A stretch of DNA of 64,000 bases from Laguncularia racemosa (taxonomy: Eukaryota; Streptophyta; Magnoliopsida; Myrtales; Combretaceae), in contig JBBMOL010000037.1 in NCBI GenBank assembly GCA_037954665.1, positions 1,178,001-1,242,000 on the forward strand. The letters are read 5' to 3'. The first letter of the stretch is position 1, and each line of letters starts with the position of its first letter. The position numbers were made by a program, and so were the translations under genes. Positions 1 to 10,037 of this stretch are shown here, piece by piece. Under the pieces are notes generated by a model. The model was not told where the DNA came from. It did no database searches and was given only the letters and a program-made list of their open reading frames with translations.

Positions 1-824
1 ATGGCAGCTCGGTGCTTGATCGGTGGTCGCGGCTTGGCAACTCCGGCAAGGCTTCGATTCTCTCTCTTTTCCTCACTTTTGATCCGCTATTCTACTTCCT
101 CCCTTCATCCTCTATTTATAGGCGTAAGGAATCGAGCTAGATAAGCTCGGATTTCCACTGATTGAAGCAAATCGGATTTGCGGTTAAAACCCATCTCCGA
201 TTTGTGCAAATCCATCAATTTGTTGCGATTTGATTCTAATTGGATGATGTTTATCCTATTTTAGTTGAAGATTTATTGGATTTGTGCAAAAAATCGAATC
301 AAAACGACCGAAATTCAATTTTTCCTCCTCGCCGGTGATCTCGGACGAAGGTTGAAGATGATCACGCACCCGACGCGTGCGTCCGCTCCAACCAATCAAC
401 TGCTAACACATATCCTAGGCGATGAAGAAAAATTGCAAAACGCAAATTTTGCCTTCCCCGCTTTTCGAACCCGCGACCTGACCCCCCCACCCCCTCGCAT
501 GCACGCGCGTGCCTTAGGCTATGGTCCGGACCAGCTGGGCTAGCCCACTTATTCGGTTTTTTTTTTTTCGCAATTTGCATATATACAATGCAATTTTTAT
601 ATTTTTTTGAAATTTCAAAAATTTGTAAAAATTATTTAGTCCCTTTTATTGCCATTTCTGCAATCATTTCCCAAAATTGATGTGTTTTTCCTATTTATTT
701 TATTTTTTGAATATTTTTCCTATTTTTGCTAAATTAGAGAAAAAAATAGAAAAAATTGGAAAAAATGGTAATTGTTTATTGTTGATTATTATTGATCATT
801 AGGGGCAAAAATGAGGTGTTTACA
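1..824 (-). repeat. 3' LTR of the gypsy element (cut by window edge)
   Basis: Bases about 10-476 match 11273-11738 at roughly nine bases in ten (I counted about 44 differences in about 460 by eye, mostly transitions). On the plus strand it ends in ...GTGTTTACA; on the element's own strand the LTR therefore starts TGTAAACACC. A polypurine tract adjoins it. The last ~348 bases (477-824) have no counterpart in the other LTR, which is truncated there. The start of this LTR lies outside the window. Confidence 0.88.
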
Positions 825-839
825 ACTGCCCCTCTTTGT
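825..839 (-). other. Polypurine tract (PPT)
   Basis: The minus strand reads ACAAAGAGGGGCAGT directly before the TGTAAACACC start of the 3' LTR. A purine-rich tract at exactly this place primes plus-strand DNA synthesis in LTR retrotransposons. Confidence 0.8.
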
Positions 840-1139
840 AGTAAAGTTTGAAAAACTTAACTACAAAGACAAGAAAGACGCAATTTTTTGCCTCTTGACT
901 AAATGGATAACGCCTTGGTTTGGCTGGTTATCTGGAATTGGGTCTCTAGTTGGAAAATGCTCCATAAGCTAATAACCCCACGAGTACTTTGTGACTGTTG
1001 GTATTGCTTAGGAAATTGTCTTAAACAACCTAACAATCTAGAGTAATGTATCATCCAAAAAGTGTTATATGGGTTGACTAATTGGCAATAGGACACATTT
1101 CGGGGATTGTTTGGGAGTACGTTATTGTAAGTGGAATAG

Positions 1140-2160
1140 CTTATGATAGGAGACGTCTTATTGGACTAGCAACCTTGAAGAGAAGATTGTCTTAGAAAGC
1201 GCTCTTATGAGCTGGCTACCTGTCAATAGAAACGTCTGGCTAGACTAGCAACTGTTTGGGGAAAACATCTTCGAAGGGCACTCTTATGAGCTGACTAATT
1301 AGTTATCGACACATTTGAAACACATTTGAAAAGTGCTCATATGAGCTGATTAATTGATAGAGTCGAAAAGTGCTCTTATGAGCTAACTAATCGATAGATT
1401 CAAAAAGTGCTCATCTGAGCTAACTTCAAGAAAAGGGTGTCTAGGAAAGTGCCCCTTTGCGAGCTAACTAACCTATAGTAAGAGGACATGCCTCAAAAGG
1501 TGCCCCTATGGGTTGACGTTTTTAAAGAGATGTTTAGGAAAGTACCCCATTGTGAGCTGACTATCCTATGGTGGGAAGCGTCTTCTTAGACTCACGACCC
1601 TAGAGAGGAAATGTTTCGAAAGGTACCCCTACAGGTTGACCTTGAAAAGAGATATTTAGGGAGGTGCCCCAATGTGGGCTGACTAACCCATGGTAGGAAG
1701 ACATGTTTCCAAAGGTGCCCCAATGTGCTGACCTTGAAAAGAGATATTTAGAGAAGTACCCCAATGTGGGCTGACTAACCCATGGTAGGAAGACATGTTT
1801 CGAAAGGTACCCCAATGTGCTGACCCTACGAGAGGATGTTTAGGAAAGTGCCCCATTCTGGGCTGACTAACCTATGATAGGGAGAAACGTCTCAAAAAGG
1901 TGCCCTTATAGTTGACCTTGAGAGAGATATTTAGGAAAGTGCCCCCCTGTGGGCTGACTAACCTATGGTAGGAATACATGTTTCGAAAGGTGCCCCAATG
2001 TACTGACCCTACGAGAGGATGTTTAGGGAAGTGCCCCAATGTGGGTTGACTAACTTATGGTAGGAATACATGTCACGAAAGGTGCCCCAATGTGCTAACC
2101 CTACAAGAGGATGTTTAAGGAAGTGCCCCAATGTGAGCTGACTAACCTATGCTTTTGAAA
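1140..2160 (-). repeat. Tandem repeat (~91 bp, with ~45-bp half units) in retrotransposon 3' UTR
   Basis: Between integrase and the 3' LTR, the motif CATGGTAGGAAGACATGT recurs at about 1690 and 1781, with variants near 1872, 1963 and 2055. Each unit carries two copies of a shorter phrase (AAGTGCCCC... then GAGCTGACTAACC), so the ~91-bp unit looks like a doubled ~45-bp unit. Towards 1140-1430 the copies are more diverged and the shorter period (~41-45 bp) dominates. Tandem repeats in this position are known for Tat/Ogre elements. Confidence 0.85.
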
Positions 2161-2641
2161 ATGCTTCTACTGAACAAGTTAAATGATTTGATGCAGATGT
2201 AGATGATAGTTATTTATTCTAAGATGCTTACCAATTTATCGCGGATAGCAACCAAACAACCGAACCTTCGTGCTGGTTTACTTCTCCTTCGCTTACTCTT
2301 ACTTTAAAACAGGGTTGAAGATCTTGATGCGCTTCCTTTCTTATGCACATAGCTCTTTTGATGGTAGTATTACCCTACTAATGCACCAGGTTTTAATGCT
2401 CAAAAGTAGGTAGAATTATATCACAAAATTTATTGAGATTCATTATCATTTCAATGTTTATCATTCATTAGTGAAGTGGTGGGTAATGTGTTTAGGACTG
2501 TTTGTTTTAATGAGAATTGATTGGAATTATCAACCATTCAGAGACATTAACTTTGCTTGTAAAAAAATGAAAACTGGACTCAACGAAATTTGTATTGAAT
2601 ATTGGCTTTCATAAACATTGGCAAAATTTCAATTCATTTGC

Positions 2642-3957
2642 TTAAGGATAGTACATCTTAACGGCATCTGTATTAATGGAGTCTCTCAATTCTGGACCAT
2701 CCATTTGAGTCAATATCAAAGCACCTCCAGACAATACCTTCTTCACCACATATGGACCCTCATAGTTTGGGGTAAATTTCCCTTTGGAATCTTGGACATT
2801 CGGGAGAACTTTCTTTAGCATCAGATCTCTTTCTCTGAAGCATCGAGGCCTCATTTTCTTGTTAAATGCTCGGGCCATCCTTTGTTGGTAACACTGGCCG
2901 TGACATAATGCAGTGAGTCTTTTTTCATCAATCAAATTCAGTTGATCAAATCTCTTCTTTACCCAGTTTGATTCAGCTAACTGCGTTTCTGACAGAATTC
3001 TGAAGATAGTATTTCGACCTCAACTGGCAAGATTGCCTCAGTGCCATATACCAATGAATATGGGGTAGCTCCAATAGATGTTCTAATTGAAGTCCTATAA
3101 GTCATGAGAGCAAATGGCAACATCTCGTGCCAATCTTTGTAAGTGATTGTCATTTTTTCGATGATCTTTTTTATATTTTTGTTGGCTGCTTCTACTGCCC
3201 CGTTCATCTGAGGTCGGTAAGGAGTTGAATTTCTATGGTTTATGTGGAATTGTTGACATAAACCTATCATCAATTTGTTATTAAAATTGGTACCGTTGTC
3301 GGTGATGATTGACTCAGGAACTCCATATCGAGCTATTATGTCCCTCTTCAAGAAACAGACTATTACTCCTTTGGTGACATTGGCATATGATGAAGCTTCT
3401 ACCCACTTAGTGAAGTAATCAATTGCTACCAATATGAACCTGTGGCCATTGGATGTTGTCGGAGTGATTGGGCCTATTATGTCGATTCCCCACATGGAGA
3501 AAGGCCATGGTGCTGACAACGAGTGCAGCTCGTTGGGCGGAGCATTTATTCGATTTGCGTACACTTGACACAAATGATAGTGCTTGACATATTTGATGCA
3601 ATCTGATTCCATGGTTAACTAATAGTAACCCAACCTCATGATTTTTCAGGCCAACATGTAACCGTTCATATGAAGTCCACATACCCCTTCGTGTATTTCT
3701 TTCATCAGTTCATATGTTTCATTTTTATCCACACATCTTAGCAAGGTGGTATTAGACGATCTTTTGTAAAGCACAAACCCACTTAATAAGAAATGACTTG
3801 CTAACCTTCTGAGTGTTCTTTGGTTATTCTTGCTAGCCATTTCAGGGTATTTGCTTTCTTGGAGAAAAATTTTGATGTCGTGATACCAGGGCTTATCATC
3901 TTGTTCTTTTTCAATTACCAAACAGTAGGTGGGTCGATTTTCAATGTCTATTTTCAA
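2642..3957 (-). pseudogene. Gypsy integrase, broken
   Basis: Three open pieces (3957-3646, 3612-2977, 2935-2642) together cover an integrase. The first carries the start of the HHCC zinc-binding region (HEGVCGLH) and the second supplies its cysteines (CIKYVKHYHLC). The DDE core follows: Asp in WGIDIIGP, Asp in TDNGTNF and Glu in NGAVEAANK. The third piece is the C-terminal domain (GKFTPNYEGPYVVKKV). A TAG near 3619 replaces an expected Trp in GYYWLT, and a further break lies near 2940-2980. This is inactive as it stands. Confidence 0.88.
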
Positions 3958-3984
3958 TGGCTAGACTTTGACTCCCCCCGTTAT

Positions 3985-4400
3985 CTAAATTATAGATGCT
4001 AATGTGGCGAGCGCATCTGCAAACTGATTTTGAGTTCTCGAGACGTATGTAAAAGTGATTGCTTCGAATTCTTTTATTAACTCTGTCAAATGTTGATGGT
4101 ACGGCACCGGTTTAGGGTCTTTAGTCTTGTATTCCCCTCTTGTCTGTAATATGATAAGTGATAAATCTCCATACACTTCTAATTCACGGATTTCCATGTG
4201 GCAAGCCATTTTGAGGCCGAGGATGCATGCCTCATATTCCGCGATATTATTGGTATATGGAAATGTGAGCTTTGTTGCTGAAGGGAATTGTATTCCGTTT
4301 AGGATATCAATATTACCCCGATCCCACAACCGAATACATTGGCAGGTCCGTCGAAGAACATCCTCCACTTAGGGTTTCGGTCTATCCCACAATCCTCTAC
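3985..4400 (-). pseudogene. Second (archaeal-type) RNase H domain of the gypsy element
   Basis: Downstream of RT and the first RNase H lies a domain with the archaeal-type RNase H signature: WRMFFDGPAN supplies the first Asp, NNIAEYEACILGL the Glu, EVYGDLSLII the next Asp and NQFADALATLAS the last acidic residue. An additional RNase H of this kind is a known feature of Tat-lineage plant elements. The open frame starts at 4368, but the FFDG motif is read in another frame just upstream, so a frameshift separates them near 4330-4370. Confidence 0.8.
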
Positions 4401-4489
4401 TGGTGTACCTTTCACCGTTAATATATTTTCATCAGGGAATTGAACTTATGGCTCTTGGGAATTTCCCTCGATAGGGTGTTCTGCCAATT

Positions 4490-4721
4490 GGTCGGCTAAA
4501 GATTACCCTTTCATCGAGTTTTGATTTATGTATGTGATATCAAACTCCGATAAGAGCATTTGCCATTTGGAGATTCTCTATATCAAAACGGGTTTTTCTG
4601 CCAAGTATTTTAAAGGATCATGTCTTGTCAACAACTTAATGTGATAGTAAAGAGTATATTGCCTCAATCGGTGCATGACCCAAATCAAAGCACAGCAAGT
4701 CCTCTCTACTTCTGAATACCT
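4490..4721 (-). pseudogene. First gypsy RNase H / connection region, broken by stops
   Basis: Directly after the RT frame a TAG falls within KKFIDGE-TAG-RYSE. Beyond it the same frame reads on through typical gypsy RNase H sequence (RLRQYTLYYH, then RISKWQMLLSEFDI at about 4535-4580). The region aligns by eye with the RNase H linker of plant gypsy polyproteins but is not open. Confidence 0.65.
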
Positions 4722-5792
4722 CTATTCCCCGTCTATGAATTTCTTGCTTAGATAATATATGGAACGCTCTCTTCCCTCTTCATCTTTTTGCCCTAACACG
4801 CACCCCATGGATTCAGGGAGTATTGTGAGATATAAGAATAAGGGTTTCCCTTGCTTTGGAACTATCAAGATTGGAGGCTTTATGAGATATTTTTTTATCG
4901 TCTTGAATGCTTCTTCACATTCGTCGTCCCATTCTACTACAGCATTCTTTTTTAACAGACGAAACAGTGGGCGGCATTTATCTGTAAGCTGTGAGATAAA
5001 ATGAGCTATGTAATTCAACCTTCCCAGCAAACCTCTTACTTCTTTGACAATGCGTGGGGAAGGTAGCTCTAATATAGATTTTACTTTGTCAGGGTCGATT
5101 TTAATGCCTTCCTGGCTTATGACAAACCCTAACAACTTGCCCGTTGTGACCCCGAAAGTGCACTTCTCTGGATTCAACTTGAGTTGGAATTTTCTTAATC
5201 GCTTAAACAACTTTCTCAGGATATCTGTATGGCTTTCTTCCTCTTTAGACTTGGTTATCATGTCGTCGACGTATACTTCGACTTCTCGATGCATCATGTC
5301 ATGAAGTATCGCGACCATGGCTCTCTGATACGTTGCCCCGGCGTTTTTCAAGCCAAAGGGCATGACTTTGTAACAGAAAGTCCCCCATGTTGTGATGAAA
5401 GTCGTCTTGGTTTTATCCTCTTCAGCCATTTTTATCTGGTTATATCCTGAGAAACCGTCCATAAATGAGAAAAGATGGTTTCTTGCAATGTTGTCCACCA
5501 GAACATCAATGTGAGGTAGGGAGAAGTTATCCTTTGGCGTAGCTTGGTTTAAGTCCCGAAAGTCTACGCATACGCGTACTTTTCCATTCTTTTTCAGAAC
5601 GGAGACTATATTAGCCACCCATTCTGAGTAGTCAGATACTTCAATGAACCCTACTTTTAGCAATTTCTTGACTTCCTCTTTAATCTTTAGTAAGATGTCA
5701 GGCCTAAATCTTCTCAATTTCTGTTTTTTAGGTTTGACATCTTCCCTTATAGGAAGCCTGTGAACCACTATTGATTGGTCTAATCCTGGCAT
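4722..5792 (-). CDS. Gypsy reverse transcriptase domain (356-aa open piece of pol)
   Basis: This is the longest open piece of pol. It has the RT palm motifs: the first Asp in FMDGFSGYNQIK, the FCYKVMPFGLKNAGATYQR block and the catalytic YVDD in EVYVDDMITKS. The end (FKTIKKYLIKPPIL, then YYLSKKFIDGE) leads into RNase H. It starts at a Met inside the usual phrase DMPGLDQSIVVHRLP; just upstream a TAG stands where other elements have Trp (VFAWSY). In the intact ancestor this was part of a polyprotein, not a separate gene. Confidence 0.9.
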   Translation of the reverse strand: MPGLDQSIVVHRLPIREDVKPKKQKLRRFRPDILLKIKEEVKKLLKVGFIEVSDYSEWVANIVSVLKKNGKVRVCVDFRDLNQATPKDNFSLPHIDVLVDNIARNHLFSFMDGFSGYNQIKMAEEDKTKTTFITTWGTFCYKVMPFGLKNAGATYQRAMVAILHDMMHREVEVYVDDMITKSKEEESHTDILRKLFKRLRKFQLKLNPEKCTFGVTTGKLLGFVISQEGIKIDPDKVKSILELPSPRIVKEVRGLLGRLNYIAHFISQLTDKCRPLFRLLKKNAVVEWDDECEEAFKTIKKYLIKPPILIVPKQGKPLFLYLTILPESMGCVLGQKDEEGRERSIYYLSKKFIDGE

Positions 5793-6623
5793 GTCGCCAT
5801 ATGACTAAGCGAACACATCTGCATATTCAGTTAACAGCTCAGTCATCTCACATTTTTGCTCGGCACTTAAACTGGTCCCAATCTTGAGGTTTTTAGGTTT
5901 CTCAACACTTCCTAGATTTACTGTCTCCACTGGCTCGTCAATTGAAATTCTGCTTTGTTCATGTTTTTGCTAATTTTCTTGTATTATTTCGTGGTCAAGG
6001 ATATCACCTCCAACAACTAACCTAGCAGCGTTGGAAACAATATCAGTGTTTTCATTTTCTACCTGTGCGAAATGTCCCTGAGGCTTTAATGGTAGGAGAT
6101 CTAGGTGAAGTAAAATGAAAGCAAATATATATAAGTAAGACAAATTGTAATTTATTGAATTATATAAAGAAGTCTCAATAAAAATTGTTTAACAATTGTT
6201 CCCTATCCTTAAGCTAACCTACCGCTATCAATAGGATAACAGAATCAATTATTGAGAGCTGAATGCTGTTTGGACGTGCGAGGGGTTGGGCTCCTATTGC
6301 TGAAGTCATCTTCGCTTATCCTTGGTAGTTGCTTGTCTGAATGATTGTTGGAGGGATGGAATGCGCATTTGGGTATGGCTTGGCTTCTCTTTCTTCCTAC
6401 CTCTAACACCTCTGGCTTGTGCTTCTTCCTAAGTTGTATGAATGTACCCTAGTCCAAACGTCCCTCGCTGCCCCTCCTTGAACTGATGGCCTTCCTTGCT
6501 TGTCACCATATTCACCTCGTTGAATATCTGGAGACCAAGGTCTTCGGAACCATCCTCCTCAATGTAAGGTATGGCGGTTTCTTTGTAGATGGCATAATCT
6601 TTCTCTCCTAGTACTGTGACAAT

Positions 6624-7796
6624 CTACCCATTTGCGATGAATTTGACCTTTTGATGGAGGCTTAAGGGTATTGCTCCAGCGGTATGTATCAATGGCCTTC
6701 CCAAAAGTAGATTAAAAGATCTTGGGATGTCGACGACTTGGAAGGAGATGTAGAACACTTGCGGGCCTATCTCTATCAGCAAGTTTATTTCCCCTACTAT
6801 GTCTCTTTTTGACCCATCGAAAGCCCTGACCATCGTCAAGCTAGGTTTAATATTGCTTGGATTGACCCCCAATAAGTTGAGGGTAGCCAATGGGCAAACA
6901 TTGAGGGACAACCCGTTATCGATGAGTACTCGAGAGACAATCGTGTCGTTGCATTTCACCACTATGAATAGTGGTTTTGTATGTTGGTCTCCATCTTCTC
7001 CTAGCTCTTTGGGGGAGAAAGATATCCGGTCCATGGTGAAGATAGAATCCTCCACGTGGCTTATTTTGTTTGTAGCAATGCCTTCTGGTACCCAGATCTG
7101 TTTGAACACTTTGAAGGGCGCTTCCCTGTGGGGCTCGGAGGTTGTAAGGAGGCCCATGAGTGATATTTGGGCTGGAACCTTGTTTAGTTGTTCCATGATC
7201 TTATATTCGCTCGCCTTGACCATTTTTGTAAATGTGGCGAGTCCCTCTTCCTCTTCCCCTCCTATCTCCGTGTAGGGCTCCTCGGTTGAGATTTTATATT
7301 TCGGGTCATATACTCTCCCAAAGCGGGTGATTCCTCCTACCATTAGGGGTCGTTCTTGCTTGAAGGTCTGATAGTCAAATGGTGTGGCCTTATACCTTTC
7401 TGCAGGTATTAGGACATTGAACACATATCTCTTCTTCGGGATTTGTATCTCAGTTGACTGTCCTTCATAGAATTTTATGACTATTGGCTTTTGATTTGAA
7501 TTGATCATGTTCATAAACTTCTCCCCTTCTTTTGGTGGGTTGTCCTCTTTCTCAAACTCAGTCCCCCATCCGCTAGGCGGCCCATATACAGTTGGGGTGT
7601 AAGAATAGTTCACCAAGTACTCAAATCTCCCGTGTGATTCTCCCGAGGTACCGACTGTTGGGTCTCCAACTAACCATCTCTTTTTGATATGTGATTTGGG
7701 GGTTTTCTGTGGAGTTTGATGGGAATGCCTTTTCTGCTGGTCTGTCGCCTTTTGCTTGGAAGATTCTTTAGGAGCCGGCTCTTCAGATGTGATCAT
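6624..7796 (-). CDS. Gypsy protease region of pol (390-aa open piece)
   Basis: The open piece ends in a retropepsin-like domain: VLIDNGLSLNVCPLATL near residues 292-308 holds the catalytic Asp in a DNG setting, which plant Tat-type elements use in place of DTG or DSG, and FNLLLGRPLIHTAGAIPLS is the typical second half. The N-terminal two thirds are a low-complexity linker between gag and protease (PTVGTSGESHGRFEY and so on). A TAG ends it after KFIANG. Degraded pol sequence continues to about 5800, with stops. Confidence 0.82.
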   Translation of the reverse strand: MITSEEPAPKESSKQKATDQQKRHSHQTPQKTPKSHIKKRWLVGDPTVGTSGESHGRFEYLVNYSYTPTVYGPPSGWGTEFEKEDNPPKEGEKFMNMINSNQKPIVIKFYEGQSTEIQIPKKRYVFNVLIPAERYKATPFDYQTFKQERPLMVGGITRFGRVYDPKYKISTEEPYTEIGGEEEEGLATFTKMVKASEYKIMEQLNKVPAQISLMGLLTTSEPHREAPFKVFKQIWVPEGIATNKISHVEDSIFTMDRISFSPKELGEDGDQHTKPLFIVVKCNDTIVSRVLIDNGLSLNVCPLATLNLLGVNPSNIKPSLTMVRAFDGSKRDIVGEINLLIEIGPQVFYISFQVVDIPRSFNLLLGRPLIHTAGAIPLSLHQKVKFIANG

Positions 7797-8104
7797 ATTG
7801 ACGGTGGGCTTATGGTTGGCAACGGATTAGTGTTGACATTAGGTGCCGAGGTGTTAATAAAGTCCAACTGCAATATCCCAGTGTCAATCAAATCTTAGAT
7901 TTTGTTTCGGAGCCTCCAGCATCTTTCTGTAGAATGCCCCTCTTGGTCCATATGATAGTCACATTTGAGGCTTGAGTCAAAATTCCTGGGCTTGTACCAG
8001 TCATTCAGGATCTCAAAGTTAATCAAATTATCGGCCCGCAGTCGAGTGAAGACCTGGCTGAGCAGGATTAGGATTGGAGTGAACTGTCTTGGGACTCTAG
8101 CGGT

Positions 8105-9213
8105 CTAGGCGTGATTTTCTGGGGAGTGCTGGACTGAGGCACTCGTAGTCTGGAATGTCACACAAGTCCCAACCTTATCTGCTTTGCTAGAGTTGACTGT
8201 GCTGATGATAGACTCCTTGGCTTTGTTACCTCCCAAAGGCCTTTGTGATGATGTGACCCTGGGAGGATCCATTGTTTGGAGTCTGCCTGTTGTGATAGCA
8301 CTTTCAATCCAGTACTCTGCGGCCACTACTTCTGCAAAACCAGATGATGTCTGGCTCACCAGATGTAAGAAGTAGGTCTTGTTTAGAGTGTTGACGAATA
8401 TAAATGTCAACTCTTTTTCAGAAATCGGGGTTGCTACCCTAGCAGCTTGAGCTCTCCATCGCTGAGCATACTCTTTGAAAGACTCAGCGTGTCTCTTTTG
8501 AAGACTTCCCAGATCAATCACTGAAGGGGCGACTTCGATGTTGAACTTATACTGGTCATAAAACGCCCGAGCAAGCCTTTCCCAAGTATTGACCTAATTG
8601 AAATCCAGGTGGGCATACCAGACTAAGACAGGACCTATAAGGCTATCCTGGAAGGTCTGAATCATCAGTTGGTCATATTGAGCATAGTTGCTCATCTTCG
8701 GGCATATAGCCTGGTGTGCATCTTGGGACATCCAGTACCGTCATACTTTTCGAATTATGGGGTCTTGAATTTATCGAGGTATACCTCGTCCCCATGAGCT
8801 GGCAAGCTGATGATCCCGGCCTGTTCGAAACCGTCAGGCCCTTCTATTGTTTTCATTTTGTCAGCCAGTTGTTGAAAGAGTCTCTTTTCCATCTCTTTTT
8901 GTCTTTCCTCCATCTCTTTCTTTAAGTCATCAAAGGTCGGACCCTGATTGGCTCTCGACTCATACTCAAAGGTCGAGTTGATGTGGGAATTGATTTCTTC
9001 ATACTCTAGAGGCTGCCCCTCCACTGCTTTCCCTTTTCTGGCCCCTGAGTGTTCTTCTTGAGTCGGTTGGGTGGTGCAAAGGAGGCCAATGCTTTCAATC
9101 AGGAGGTGGACTTGTGCAGCTAGTTGTTGGACCGTTTGTTCTACAGATATGAACTTAGGGTCTGAAGCAGAGTCAGCACTTGTGTTGTTGCGGTTGTCAC
9201 CACTATTTGCCAT
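8105..9213 (-). pseudogene. Gag of the gypsy element, frameshifted
   Basis: The likely start is ATG at 9213 (MANSGDNRNN). The N-terminal open piece runs to 8755 and includes a charged, coiled-coil-like stretch (KKEMEERQKEMEKRLFQQL). The capsid core continues in other frames between 8755 and 8521 (MIQTFQDSLIGPVLVWYAHLD, with a TAG near 8595) and then in the open piece 8521-8105 (SLQKRHAESFKEYAQRWRAQ). This matches the plant Retrotrans_gag domain. Past 8105, at about 7960-7900 in a third frame, a knuckle-like CDYHMDQEGHSTERC is readable, so gag extended further in the ancestor. Confidence 0.8.
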
Positions 9214-10016
9214 TTTGGTTCTTGAACGTATGCAGATTGGGCTTCTGGGAGGGTTTAGTTGTTTGGGAGCTATTTTTGATACTTGGCGCGCATTTTTTCT
9301 TAGTATGATGTATGCATGAAAATGCAATGCATGTGTCACACGAATGCTAAAATAAAGGGGCTAACAATTGATTAATGACATAATACTGAAACTTTACTTT
9401 TATTAATATTGGAAACTTGGAGTTCAATACTTGAAAAAAAATAAAGAGTACAATAATAATCTATTTCCTAGCTTTCTTGGTCTTCTGCTGCGTAGGTGGT
9501 GGTCAATTGTGGAACTAGTCATCTATTACAACAGAAATTTCTAATTACAACAAGAACTATGTTACAATGATAGCATTACAGGGAAATGTATCTGAACTCC
9601 ATGAACAAAATAAAAATATTACATCATCAATCAGTTGTTAGCCCATGACGTCATGTATGCAAATAGGTATGTTCTAACAAGTCCCCAAGCTCTATGGCCT
9701 CTCGCATTCTCGGAGAAATGGATCTCAGGCCATATCGAAGCATTGGTGGGGTAGCCTAATCAATCCCGAACGGTGATCATATCACTTCGCCCGAAACCTA
9801 CACAATGCTCCCCCGTCTTAGGGTCCTAAGACGCCCGGGTTTGACCGTATCTACTCACACAATTATACGCATGCAGACTCAACAACAAAAGTAAATAACT
9901 GGTCCTAAATCTAGTTAAATCCCTGAAAGGTTAGCAATAGTATAACAAGCCAAAAAAGACATTCATTGAAAAAGTGATTTGAGGAGATTCAAGTGGCTAG
10001 CCTACTAGAGAGAAGG
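9214..10016 (-). other. Untranslated leader of the gypsy element
   Basis: These ~800 bases lie between the primer binding site and the first Met of gag. No open frame or recognisable domain is present, which fits the long 5' leader of Tat-type elements. Confidence 0.6.
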
Positions 10017-10034
10017 TCCCTAGTGGAGTCGCCA
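10017..10034 (-). other. Primer binding site (PBS)
   Basis: The minus strand reads TGGCGACTCCACTAGGGA, three bases inside the LTR end (TTAGACTCGACA). It starts with TGG, the complement of a tRNA 3' CCA end. PBSs beginning TGGCGACTC are familiar from Tat/Ogre-type elements and usually assigned to a tRNA-Arg; the tRNA identity is from memory of the family. Confidence 0.75.
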
Positions 10035-10037
10035 TTC

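Noticed and set aside
265..580. Overlapping frames of 92 and 72 aa
   Set aside because: They lie in the LTR, are absent as frames in the other LTR copy and resemble no protein family.
1140..2160. Regularly spaced repeats that could suggest a CRISPR-like array
   Set aside because: Units are contiguous and diverged, with no unique spacers, inside a eukaryotic retrotransposon 3' UTR.
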